The notes: generated from the letters alone by a model not told the origin. 25,472 bases of DNA from JAJDXO01 sp964620095 (GCA_964620095.1 CAZUGT010000177.1:1-25472); one strand, 5' to 3'. Shown: positions 15,870 through 23,208, counted from the first letter of the stretch. Made by a program: numbers and translations.

Positions 15870-17549
15870 ATGCTCCGGTCGCTTACAATCAAGAATGTGG
15901 TGCTGATCGAACGGCTGGCTCTCGAATTCGAGGGCGGTCTCGGCGTGCTGACCGGAGAAACCGGTTCCGGAAAATCGATTCTCCTCGATGCGCTGGGCCT
16001 CGCGTGCGGCAACCGGGCCGATGCGGGGCTGGTCCGGTCGGGCGAGGATCAGGCGACGGTCAGCGCCGAATTCGAGGGAGATCTGTCCCAGCCCATCGCC
16101 GGGCTGCTGGATGAACACGGCCTCGAGCGGGAGGAGGTCCTGGTCCTGCGCCGGGTGCTGTCGGCGGACGGCCGGTCCCGGGCATTTATCAACGACCAGT
16201 CGGTCAGCGTCGGGCTGCTGCGCCGGGTCGGCGAAAATCTCGTCGAGGTGCACGGGCAGATGGAGGCCCATGGCCTGCTGGACCCGGCCAATCATCGCCG
16301 ATTGCTGGATGCGTTTGGCGGATACACGGCCGAACTGACCGGGACCGCGGAAACCTACCGGGCCTGGCGGGCGGCCGGGCAGGCGCGCGAGCAGGCGGAG
16401 ATGGACCTCCGGCGGGCCAGGGAGGATGAAGAGTACCTGCGCCATGTGGTTGCCGAATTGGCCGAGCTGGACCCCCGGGAGGATGAGGAAACCGCACTCG
16501 CCGGCCGCCGCGCCCTGCTGATGCACGGCGAACAGATCATCGAGGCGGCCAACGGGGCGGCGGCCGACCTGAGCGACGGGCGGGGCGTCGAAGGGGCGCT
16601 GCGGTCCGCCCTCTCGGCGGTCGAGCGGGTCGCCGGCAAGGCCCAAGGCGCCCTCGACGATGCCGCGGCGGCGCTCGAGCGGGCGTTGAACGAGGCGGCG
16701 GATGCTGCGTCCGAAATCGAACGGGCGAGCCGTGCGGTGGAGTTGAACCCGGCGGAATTGGAACGGGTCGAGGAACGCCTGTTCGCGCTGCGCGCGCTGG
16801 CCCGGAAACACGGCTGCGCGGTCGCCGATCTGCCGGCGGTCAGGGAGAGGCTGGCGGGTCAGTTGGCGACGGTGGAAGAGGGGTCGGATGCTCTCGTTCG
16901 CCTGCGCGCCGAGGAAGATGCCGCCAAGGCCGAATACGAGGCCGCCGCCGAAGCCTTGTCGAAGAAGCGCAAAGCGGCAGCCGGCAGGCTCGACAAGGCG
17001 GTGAAGATGGAACTGCCGCCCTTGAAGCTCGGGGATGCGGCGTTCTCGACCGGCCTCGAGCTCCTGGACCCGGGGGATTGGGGCGCCGCCGGTCGGGAAC
17101 GGGTCCTGTTCAACGTCCGGACCAACCCCAACACGCCCGCGGGTCCGCTGCATCGCATTGCGTCGGGCGGCGAGTTGGCGCGGCTGATGCTGGCGATAAA
17201 GGTGGTGCTGGCCGATGCGGACGCGGTCCCGACGCTGATCTTCGACGAGGTGGATGCGGGGATCGGCGGCGCCGCCGCGGCGGCGGTCGGCGAGCGCCTG
17301 GCCCGGCTTGCGGGTGATGCCCAGGTCCTGGTCGTCACCCATTCGCCGCAGGTGGCGGCGCGCGGGACCAGCCACTGGCGGATATCGAAGTCCGGCGCCC
17401 GCGGCGGCAACCGGACCGATGTCGAGGGGCTCAGCGCCGAAGCCCGGACCGACGAGATCGCCCGCATGCTGTCCGGCGCCAAGGTGACCGACGAGGCCCG
17501 CGCCGCCGCGCTCAGCCTGCTGGCCGGCGAAGCCCGGGCGGCGGAGTAG
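15870..17549 (+). CDS. recN: RecN, SMC-like DNA repair ATPase
   Basis: A 559-residue cytoplasmic ATPase of the SMC/RecF class that acts in double-strand break repair. The N-terminal half-site begins MLRSLTIKNVVLIERLALEF and has the Walker A loop GETGSGKS (29-36). The middle is charged and helical, consistent with a coiled coil of short arms (about 155-370). The C-terminal half-site has the ABC signature ASGGELARLML (about 430-440), the Walker B TLIFDEVDAGIGG (about 453-465), and the H-loop VVTHSPQVAARG. No LexA-like box (GTTC-N7-GTTC) was seen in the 21-bp spacer before it. It is followed by ligA after 4 bp, so both are probably read from the bamD side. Confidence 0.97.
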   Translation: MLRSLTIKNVVLIERLALEFEGGLGVLTGETGSGKSILLDALGLACGNRADAGLVRSGEDQATVSAEFEGDLSQPIAGLLDEHGLEREEVLVLRRVLSADGRSRAFINDQSVSVGLLRRVGENLVEVHGQMEAHGLLDPANHRRLLDAFGGYTAELTGTAETYRAWRAAGQAREQAEMDLRRAREDEEYLRHVVAELAELDPREDEETALAGRRALLMHGEQIIEAANGAAADLSDGRGVEGALRSALSAVERVAGKAQGALDDAAAALERALNEAADAASEIERASRAVELNPAELERVEERLFALRALARKHGCAVADLPAVRERLAGQLATVEEGSDALVRLRAEEDAAKAEYEAAAEALSKKRKAAAGRLDKAVKMELPPLKLGDAAFSTGLELLDPGDWGAAGRERVLFNVRTNPNTPAGPLHRIASGGELARLMLAIKVVLADADAVPTLIFDEVDAGIGGAAAAAVGERLARLAGDAQVLVVTHSPQVAARGTSHWRISKSGARGGNRTDVEGLSAEARTDEIARMLSGAKVTDEARAAALSLLAGEARAAE

Positions 17550-17553
17550 GGCG

Positions 17554-19635
17554 ATGGCGGATATGGATCCCGGCAATCTGACCGAGATGGAGGCGGCCGC
17601 CGAACTGGCGCGCCTGGCCGCCGAGATCGCCGCCCACGACAAGGCCTATCACGCGGACGATGCGCCGGTGATCTCGGATGCCGAGTACGATGCGCTGCGG
17701 CGCCGGAACGACGCCATAGAGGCCAGGTTCCCGAATCTGGTGCGCGAAGACAGCCCCTCCAGGCAGGTCGGCGCCGCGCCCGCCGGCGGCTTCGCCAAGG
17801 TCACCCACGCCCGGCCCATGCTGAGCCTCGGCAACGTGTTCTCGGAAGAGGAACTCCGGGATTTCGTCGACGGGCTTCGACGGTTCCTCAAGGAACTCCG
17901 CGACGATCCAACCATCGCCATCGAGTTCGTCGCCGAGCCCAAGATCGACGGGCTCTCCGTTTCGCTACGTTACGAAAACGGCGAGTTCGTGACCGGCGCC
18001 ACCCGGGGCGACGGGACGGTGGGCGAGGACGTCACTGAAAATCTCCGCACCCTCGATGAGATTCCGAAAACCCTCGAGGGCGCGCCCGGGGTGCTCGAAG
18101 TCAGGGGCGAGGTCTATATGACGAGGCCCGACTTTTTCGAAATGAACAAGCGGCAGGAAGCGGCGGGCGAAAAGGTGTTCGCCAATCCGCGCAATGCCGC
18201 CGCCGGGTCGCTGCGCCAGCTCGACAGCGCCATCACGGCGGCCCGGCCCCTGAAGCTGTTCGCCTACGGCTGGGGCGAACTGTCGGAACCGGTGGGCGAA
18301 ACCCAGTGGGATTTCCTTGCCGCCCTCGATAAATGGGGGTTTCCGGTCAACCCGTTGGCCAGGGTGTGCGGCAGCGTCGTGGAAATTCTGGAGAATTACG
18401 AAACGCTCTCCGAGGCGCGGGCCGGCCTCGACTACGACATCGACGGCATCGTCTACAAGGTCAACCGGCTGGACTGGCAGGAGCGACTCGGCATGGTCAG
18501 CCGTGCGCCGCGCTGGGCGGCGGCCCACAAGTTTCCGGCGGAGAAGGCCGAGACCCTGCTCAACGGCATAACCATCCAGGTGGGACGGACGGGCACGCTG
18601 ACGCCGGTGGCCGAGTTGGAGCCCGTCACCGTCGGCGGGGTGGTGGTCAGCCGCGCGACGCTCCACAACGAGGACGAGATCGGGCGCAAGGACATCCGCG
18701 TCGGCGACACTGTGGTGATCCAGCGGGCCGGCGACGTGATCCCCCAGGTGGTCGAGGTGGTGACCGCCAAGCGGCCCAAGGACTCGAAACCCTTCGAGTT
18801 TCCCGATGTGTGCCCCGAATGCGGATCGCACGCGGTTCGGCCCGAAGGCGAGGCGGCCCGGCGGTGCACCGGCGGGCTGGTCTGTCCGGCGCAGGCGCTG
18901 GAGCGGATGAAGCACTTCGTCTCCCGCAACGCCTTCGACATCGAGGGTCTCGGCGCCAAGCACATAGAGGCCTTCATGGCCGACGGCATTCTCAAGACCC
19001 CGGCCGATATCTTCCGGCTCGCCGATCACCGGGACGGAATCGCGGGCCGCGAGGGCTGGGGCGACAGGTCCGCCGACAACCTGATCGCCGCCATCGGCGA
19101 CCGCCGCGCAATCGATCTGGACCGGCTGATCTACGCCCTCGGCATCCCGCAGGTGGGATCGGCGACGGCGCGGCTGCTGGCCAAGCAGTACGGCGCCCTC
19201 GACAACTGGCGGAACGCCATGGGGGCGGCGGAGAACCGGGAGTCGGAGGCTTACGCGGAACTGACCGACATCGACGGCATCGGCCCCTCGGTGGCGGACG
19301 ACATCCTCGAGTTCTTCGGCGAAGCCCATAACCGGGCCGTCCTGGATGACCTCGGAGAGCTGCTGGATGTCCAGGTTTTCGAGGCGCCCGACACCGGTGG
19401 CTCGCCCATCGCCGGCAAGACGGTGGTGTTTACCGGCACGCTCGAGACCGTGACCCGGTCCGAGGCCAAGGTGCGCGCCGAAAGTCTCGGCGCCAAGGTT
19501 GCGGGCAGCGTTTCCAAGAAGACCGACTACGTGGTCGCCGGACCCGGCGCCGGGTCCAAGGCCAAGAAGGCCGCCGACCTCGGCGTCGCGACCCTCACCG
19601 AGGACGAGTGGCTGAAGCTGATCGGCGATGCCTAG
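17554..19635 (+). CDS. ligA: LigA, NAD-dependent DNA ligase
   Basis: A 693-residue replicative and repair DNA ligase that seals nicks using NAD. Domain Ia with the HDKAYHADDAPVISDAEYDAL motif (29-49) binds NMN. The adenylation motif is EPKIDGLS, with the catalytic Lys at 130. The OB-fold region includes VGRTGTLTPVAELEPV. A four-cysteine zinc finger is complete (Cys 420, 423, 438, 444). Helix-hairpin-helix repeats follow (LGIPQVGSATARLLAKQYG; IDGIGPSVADDIL), and a BRCT domain fills the last 77 residues (from GKTVVFTGTLETVTRSEAK). Start ATG 17554 lies 4 bp after recN with GGGCG upstream. The gene is full length and ends where the GC content falls. Confidence 0.98.
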   Translation: MADMDPGNLTEMEAAAELARLAAEIAAHDKAYHADDAPVISDAEYDALRRRNDAIEARFPNLVREDSPSRQVGAAPAGGFAKVTHARPMLSLGNVFSEEELRDFVDGLRRFLKELRDDPTIAIEFVAEPKIDGLSVSLRYENGEFVTGATRGDGTVGEDVTENLRTLDEIPKTLEGAPGVLEVRGEVYMTRPDFFEMNKRQEAAGEKVFANPRNAAAGSLRQLDSAITAARPLKLFAYGWGELSEPVGETQWDFLAALDKWGFPVNPLARVCGSVVEILENYETLSEARAGLDYDIDGIVYKVNRLDWQERLGMVSRAPRWAAAHKFPAEKAETLLNGITIQVGRTGTLTPVAELEPVTVGGVVVSRATLHNEDEIGRKDIRVGDTVVIQRAGDVIPQVVEVVTAKRPKDSKPFEFPDVCPECGSHAVRPEGEAARRCTGGLVCPAQALERMKHFVSRNAFDIEGLGAKHIEAFMADGILKTPADIFRLADHRDGIAGREGWGDRSADNLIAAIGDRRAIDLDRLIYALGIPQVGSATARLLAKQYGALDNWRNAMGAAENRESEAYAELTDIDGIGPSVADDILEFFGEAHNRAVLDDLGELLDVQVFEAPDTGGSPIAGKTVVFTGTLETVTRSEAKVRAESLGAKVAGSVSKKTDYVVAGPGAGSKAKKAADLGVATLTEDEWLKLIGDA

Positions 19636-19637
19636 AT

Positions 19638-19656
19638 CGGCTCTAGGCCAGAGCCG
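19638..19656. other. Hairpin in the ligA 3' spacer
   Basis: The arms CGGCTCT (19638-19644) and AGAGCCG (19650-19656) form a perfect 7-bp stem with the loop AGGCC, beginning 3 bp after the ligA stop. An overlapping alternative stem, CCTAGA/TCTAGG, includes the stop codon. It is followed by GGTGAGGGGGAAAA, not by T, on the + strand. It may be a weak or Rho-assisted end of the bamD-recN-ligA transcript, between convergent genes. Confidence 0.4.
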
Positions 19657-19680
19657 GGTGAGGGGGAAAACGGTAATCCC

Positions 19681-20196
19681 TTAATTGAGTACAGGCCTAT
19701 TCGGCGATTGTTGTTCCTTCGGCAACACTTGTGGCCGTCTGACGGCGCCGTCGCGGTATTCAGAGGGGCTCTGTATAGAGGGATAGAACAAGTAACTACT
19801 ACGTCCTATTCCAGAGATGCCCGGAATTCGCGCCCATAGATCACTGCGAACGGTAGGCCATGTTTGGTCTAACCTGTCGCAGTCGCCAATATATCGGGCA
19901 TCAATTTTTTTACGGTCCTCGGACAAGTGGATATCTCCCGCGGTTAGCTGGAAGGCAAAATAACGCTTGCCGAAAATTTCAACCGTCCTCTCTCTGATCT
20001 CCTCATATCGTCTATCTGACATAGGATGATTGACGTAGAATTTGATATGAGAGGAACACAACTTCAGCGGCTCCTTTAGCGTGATTTCTCTGTTAAGGAG
20101 CGCGTTGACGAGAGTGGCCACGAAAAGAAAACTAATGACCAGCACGACAAGGCGTGTTGTTTTTATACCCACTTGATACGCCTGGAATTGAGCCAC
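19681..20196 (-). CDS. Hypothetical single-pass membrane protein
   Basis: A 171-residue protein of no family I recognise. It starts with GTG (20194-20196); no in-frame ATG lies before the membrane helix. Residues about 14-35 (TTRLVVLVISFLFVATLVNALL) form one clear hydrophobic helix after a short N-terminus with two basic residues, so the remaining 135 residues could face the periplasm or outside. That part has one Cys near the membrane (CSSHIKFYV), a second Cys in GDCDRL, several YxxI/R charged stretches, and a Pro/Gln/Arg-rich tail. GC is about 48% in one 60-base block counted by hand, far below the neighbours, and the codons are AT-richer. It converges on ligA. The length, frame and TM helix argue for a real gene, probably horizontally acquired; function unknown. 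Confidence 0.6.
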   Translation of the reverse strand: MAQFQAYQVGIKTTRLVVLVISFLFVATLVNALLNREITLKEPLKLCSSHIKFYVNHPMSDRRYEEIRERTVEIFGKRYFAFQLTAGDIHLSEDRKKIDARYIGDCDRLDQTWPTVRSDLWARIPGISGIGRSSYLFYPSIQSPSEYRDGAVRRPQVLPKEQQSPNRPVLN

Positions 20197-20219
20197 CGGT
20201 AGGGAATCATCATAGGCCC

Positions 20220-20225
20220 ATTATA
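20220..20225 (-). promoter_or_regulatory. Consensus -10 hexamer before the hypothetical membrane gene
   Basis: Read on the - strand this is TATAAT, a perfect -10 match, 23 bp before the GTG start at 20196. The -35 position (about 20243-20248) reads ATGGCG, which is poor. The low-GC setting raises the odds of a chance match. Confidence 0.4.
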
Positions 20226-20320
20226 GGTCGCCTCCCGGTGCGCGCCATGGATTACGTGTCCCCATTTCAACTATAGCGGGTTGGTCTTAGTGAATTTTGG
20301 CCCGAATCCGGCGGAGCAAA

Positions 20321-21049
20321 TTAATTTGCGGGTATGTACACGTTGATATGCTGCTTACCAGCATTGCCATGTGTAGTGCTCTGTGGCGGAATAGTGATCG
20401 TCGCCTGCCAGCCATATGGATTGTGCTTAGGCGGGTCGATAACTTTCGCATTTTCGAGCCCTGGCAATACCGTCGGAATCTCGACATCGTCCGGTTTGCT
20501 GTTGCGCTTCTCCCAGGTCGGAACTACATCGCCGTTTGCATCAAGTGGGTGCCATTTGACTAATACTTTCAAGCCGTGTTGGCCCGTCGTCTGACTGTTT
20601 GCACCCAATCGGATGGCACCTGACGTCTTTACTTTTCTCGTACCTTCCTCCGGGAACAAGGTGGGTTCTTGTTTCCACTCTATATCTGGTTCCGTCTCGG
20701 TGGGGGTGACTTCTTCTGACTGTTCTCCGGTTTTGTCCTCCAGGTCGTCCAGATCGGGAATCCCGTCCCGCATTCCATCGACGGCATGCGGGTCAGAGAG
20801 CAGAGGCCGCCGCGGCGGTTCCCGATCCTTGGGCGGGATTTTGGCCGCGTCGTCGAGATGGCGCATGGAGGTCTCGTCCATGACGCCCGCCAGTTCCATG
20901 CGGGCCATGCGGCCCATGTCGGGGTTTTTGGCGTAGATCTGCCCCAACAGGTCGGCGACCTCGGGTCCAGCGGCCTCGCCGTTCCTGGACAGCAGGGTCT
21001 TGGCCATGAGGACCGGGAAGTCGCCGGGATCGGAGCGCTTGCCCAGCAC
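20321..21049 (-). CDS. Hypothetical hydrophilic protein, possibly chimeric or 5'-truncated
   Basis: A 242-residue protein with no family I recognise, no signal peptide and no membrane helix. It is drawn from the first possible start, GTG at 21047-21049, which has no convincing ribosome site; an ATG follows at codon 15. The first 80 or so residues are charged and helical (for example DLLGQIYAKNPDMGRMARM). Next comes an acidic, Pro/Asp/Glu-rich stretch (about 85-125). The last 100 residues are beta-prone and end WQATITIPPQST...HINVYIPAN. GC is about 70% over the first part and about 50% from about 20720 downward (hand counts), so two sources may be joined. The frame is open for 23 further codons up to the atpF stop. 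It could be a genuine gene cotranscribed with atp or a truncated remnant. Confidence 0.5.
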   Translation of the reverse strand: MLGKRSDPGDFPVLMAKTLLSRNGEAAGPEVADLLGQIYAKNPDMGRMARMELAGVMDETSMRHLDDAAKIPPKDREPPRRPLLSDPHAVDGMRDGIPDLDDLEDKTGEQSEEVTPTETEPDIEWKQEPTLFPEEGTRKVKTSGAIRLGANSQTTGQHGLKVLVKWHPLDANGDVVPTWEKRNSKPDDVEIPTVLPGLENAKVIDPPKHNPYGWQATITIPPQSTTHGNAGKQHINVYIPAN

Positions 21050-21118
21050 CCGGATGTCCCGCTCGTTCTTGTGCCGGACGGCGTCGCCGGACGGGTTCCG
21101 GGCGCCTCGGTCGGGCCC

Positions 21119-21649
21119 CTAGTTCAGTTTGTCGGGGAGTTCGTCGATGGCGTCGTCGATGAGCTGGTCGGCCTTGTCGCCCTGGACCGTGTCCTCGAGG
21201 ATGGTCCGCGTCGCGGTCAGCGCGATGTCGGAGGCCATGGCCCGGACCTCCTGGGTCGCCTCGGTCTCGGCCTGGGCGATGCGGTCCATGGCCAGCTTCT
21301 CGCGGCGCTGCAGCGAGTGCTCCAGGTCTTCGGTCATCTTGGCGCGCAGGCGCTGGGCCTCTTCCCGCGCCTCGCCGATGATGGCTTCCGCTTCCTGCTC
21401 GGCCTCGGCGATCTTGCGCTTGTAGGAGGCCAGCAGTTCCTGGGCCTCCTCGCGAAGCCGGGTCGCCTCGTCCAACTGCCGGCGGATGCTGTCGATCTTG
21501 GCGTCCATCATCCTGGTGACGATGCCCCAGGCCGGCTTGGCGGCGGCGGCGATCAGGATGATGAACGATATGGCGACCCAGAAGGTGGGATCGGTGTAGA
21601 AGGCGGCGCCTTCGGCGGCGGCGGCGGCGTGGGCCGGAGAGATGAACAT
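21119..21649 (-). CDS. atpF: ATP synthase F0 subunit b (AtpF)
   Basis: A 176-residue peripheral-stalk subunit. A short N-terminal Ala-rich segment is followed by one membrane helix (about 22-42, FWVAISFIILIAAAAKPAWG). A long charged helical arm with heptad character follows (KRKIAEAEQEAEAIIGEARE). The C-terminus contacts the F1 head through delta. Together with the b' subunit upstream it would form a heterodimeric stalk, as in photosynthetic bacteria and alphaproteobacteria. The ATG (21647-21649) shares one base with the b' stop (TGATG), indicating coupling. It is the last recognised atp gene; its stop TAG (21119-21121) is followed in the same frame by a long open frame (to 20321). F1 genes (delta, alpha, gamma, beta, epsilon) are not in the window and must be elsewhere. 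Confidence 0.95.
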   Translation of the reverse strand: MFISPAHAAAAAEGAAFYTDPTFWVAISFIILIAAAAKPAWGIVTRMMDAKIDSIRRQLDEATRLREEAQELLASYKRKIAEAEQEAEAIIGEAREEAQRLRAKMTEDLEHSLQRREKLAMDRIAQAETEATQEVRAMASDIALTATRTILEDTVQGDKADQLIDDAIDELPDKLN

Positions 21650-22140
21650 CAGGCCTTCTCCCGCAGGGCGGCTTCGACCGCGGCGGCCACCGCCCGGGGC
21701 GACGGGCTCTCGTCGATCAGGTGCCGCACCGTCGAGGCCGCGACCTCGGCGGCGGCTTCCTGGATGCCGGCGACGGCCTCGTCCTTGGCCTGGGCGATGC
21801 GGGCCTCGGCGGCCTTGATCTCCGCCGCCAGCCGCTCGCCGAGGGTGTCATGACGCCGCGTTCCTTCGGCCGACATGTCCGCGGTCGCCTCGTGGATGAC
21901 CTGGCGCGCCCGGGCGCGGGCGTCGGAAAGGGAGGTCTCGTACCTGGCTTCCTCCTCCTTGGCCTCGGCGTTGAGCTGCTCCGCCGTCGACAGGTTGTCG
22001 TCCAGCCGCTTCTGGCGCTCCTCCAGCACCTGCTCCACCCGGGGCAGCGCGATGCGCGACATCAGGAAATAGAGCGCCACGAAACAGATCGCCAGCCAGA
22101 CGATCTGGGTCGGAAAAGCGGTGATATCGAACTGCGGCAT
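21649..22140 (-). CDS. atpF': ATP synthase F0 subunit b' (AtpF')
   Basis: A 163-residue second b-type subunit (also called AtpG or AtpF2). The N-terminus MPQFDITAFPTQIVWLAICF and the single helix (about 10-30), followed by LMSRIALPRVEQVLEERQKR, are typical of b'. The rest is a charged coiled coil (EQLNAEAKEEEARYETSLSDARARA). It is distinguished from AtpF by the MPQF start, the longer run of conserved residues after the membrane helix, and its position directly after atpE. A GGA-containing ribosome site (AGGATTGCTCC) lies before the ATG. It is separated from atpE by 60 bp holding a strong hairpin. Confidence 0.95.
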   Translation of the reverse strand: MPQFDITAFPTQIVWLAICFVALYFLMSRIALPRVEQVLEERQKRLDDNLSTAEQLNAEAKEEEARYETSLSDARARARQVIHEATADMSAEGTRRHDTLGERLAAEIKAAEARIAQAKDEAVAGIQEAAAEVAASTVRHLIDESPSPRAVAAAVEAALREKA

Positions 22141-22164
22141 GGAGCAATCCTACCTGCTTCCGGG

Positions 22165-22187
22165 CCGGGCCGCCGAACGCGGCCCGG
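22165..22187 (-). other. Intercistronic hairpin between atpE and atpF'
   Basis: The arms CCGGGCCGC (22165-22173) and GCGGCCCGG (22179-22187) form a perfect 9-bp GC stem with a five-base loop, GTTCG in the message. It begins 13 bp after the atpE stop. No T-run follows, so it is not a terminator. It may protect the 3' end of the atpE segment and help the cell make more c subunit than b/b'. That role is an inference from position and stoichiometry. Confidence 0.6.
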
Positions 22188-22200
22188 ACGGAGAAGCCGT

Positions 22201-22425
22201 TTAGCCGAACAGGATGATCAGCGCGATGACCAGGGCGAAGATGGCCAGCGCCTCGACCAGCGCGAAGGACACCCACGCGGTGGTGGTGATCGCGCCGGCC
22301 GCGGCCGGGTTGCGCCCGACGGAGTTGATCAGCGCCGCCCAGATGAGGCCGATGCCGATACCCGGGCCGACGAAGCCGAGGGTCGCGAGACCGGCGCCGA
22401 TGAGCTTTGCGGATTCTACGTCCAT
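22201..22425 (-). CDS. atpE: ATP synthase F0 subunit c (AtpE)
   Basis: A 74-residue proteolipid of the rotor ring. It has two membrane helices (about 8-30 and 48-72) joined by the polar loop GRNPAA (37-42) with the conserved Arg-Asn/Gln-Pro type turn. The ion-binding acid is Glu58 in FALVEALAIFALV, as in other alphaproteobacteria (Asp61 in E. coli). The glycine-rich first helix (GPGIGIG) allows tight packing. A much longer frame is open upstream, overlapping atpB in another frame, but the start at ATG 22425 is certain from homology. AGGAAA lies seven to eight bases upstream. No Na+-binding signature (Gln in helix 1 with Glu/Ser/Thr in helix 2) is evident, so proton coupling is likely. Confidence 0.97.
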   Translation of the reverse strand: MDVESAKLIGAGLATLGFVGPGIGIGLIWAALINSVGRNPAAAGAITTTAWVSFALVEALAIFALVIALIILFG

Positions 22426-22463
22426 GATGAGGTTTCCTTTCTGTCCTGGGAAATTTCGTTGGA

Positions 22464-23195
22464 TCAATGGAGATGGACCGCATCCGAAATGTAGATGCAG
22501 GTCAAAATGGTGAAGATGTAGGCCTGGAGAAACGAGATCAGCAGTTCCAGGGCGGTGACGGCGACGAGGCCCGCGACCGGCACCACGCCGAAGATGCCGA
22601 GCGGCACGACGAAGCCGGCGACCACCTTGAGGAGCGTGTGGCCGGCCATCATGTTGGCGAACAGCCGGACGCTCAGGCTCACGGGGCGCGACAGGTACGA
22701 GATGATCTCGATCGGAATCAGCAGCGGCGCCATGGCGATGGGCACGCCGTGGGGCAGGAAGAACGAGAAGAACTTGATGCCGTGCTTGAAGATGGCGATC
22801 AGCGTCACCGCGATGAAGATGAAGGCGGCGAGCGCGAAGGTCACCGCGAGATGGCTGGTGAAGGTAAAGCTGTAGGGCAGCATGCCCAGGAAATTGCCGA
22901 ACAGCACGAACATGAACAGGGTGAAGACGAACGGGAAGTAGGGCCGTCCTTCCTTGCCCACCGTGTCCGACAGCATCTTGGCGATGAACGAGTAGCTGAG
23001 CTCGGCCAGCAGTTGCCAGCGGCTCGGCACCATGGCCCGCTGGCGGACGCTGAGGATCATCAGGGCCGAGGCCAGCACCACGGCGGCGACCATGAAGGCG
23101 GCCGAATTCGTGAATGACACGTCCACTTCGCCGATTTTGACGGGCACCCATGGCTGGATGACGAATTGTTCGAGCGGGCTGGATCCTTCGGCCAA
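22464..23195 (-). CDS. atpB: ATP synthase F0 subunit a (AtpB)
   Basis: A 243-residue membrane subunit that forms the proton half-channels against the c ring. The essential Arg is R177 in SVRLFANMMAGH (175-186). Other conserved parts are YFPFVFTLFMFVLFGNFLGMLP (split across the helix at 86-107) and the C-terminal ELLISFLQAYIFTILTCIYI. The start is TTG (23193-23195), giving MAEGSSPLEQFVIQP, which matches the usual alphaproteobacterial N-terminus. AAGGA (23204-23208) sits eight bases upstream and overlaps the atpI stop. No ATG or GTG occurs in frame near this point, so the rare start codon is well supported. Confidence 0.96.
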   Translation of the reverse strand: MAEGSSPLEQFVIQPWVPVKIGEVDVSFTNSAAFMVAAVVLASALMILSVRQRAMVPSRWQLLAELSYSFIAKMLSDTVGKEGRPYFPFVFTLFMFVLFGNFLGMLPYSFTFTSHLAVTFALAAFIFIAVTLIAIFKHGIKFFSFFLPHGVPIAMAPLLIPIEIISYLSRPVSLSVRLFANMMAGHTLLKVVAGFVVPLGIFGVVPVAGLVAVTALELLISFLQAYIFTILTCIYISDAVHLH

Positions 23196-23203
23196 CTTCT
23201 AAA

Positions 23204-23208
23204 TCCTT
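23204..23208 (-). promoter_or_regulatory. Ribosome binding site supporting the TTG start of atpB
   Basis: AAGGA on the - strand, eight bases before TTG 23195. It overlaps the stop codon of atpI (23207-23209). The spacing is good, and the overlap suggests atpB translation is coupled to atpI termination. Confidence 0.7.

Noticed and set aside
15102..17642. Very long open frame (846 codons) on the - strand opposite bamD, recN and the start of ligA
   Set aside because: It is antisense to three clear genes. The translation is rich in Arg, Gly, Pro, Gln and His with no family motifs, which is the usual artefact of high-GC codon use.
20297..20594. Two short + strand frames (about 86-88 codons) in the low-GC island
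   Set aside because: Both overlap the C-terminal half of the - strand ORF, have no ribosome site and show no convincing protein features. The island's lower GC does not favour shadows as strongly, so this rejection is less certain than the others.
20786..21853. 355-codon + strand frame across the 242-residue ORF, atpF and atpF'
   Set aside because: Antisense to the two b-type subunit genes, whose identity is clear. Its repetitive Gly/Leu/Val composition reflects the complement of coiled-coil codons.
22201..23151. 316-codon frame that ends with subunit c, suggesting a large fusion protein
   Set aside because: Only its last 74 codons are AtpE. The upstream part overlaps atpB in another frame and is Arg/His-rich shadow; the start at 22425 has its own ribosome site.
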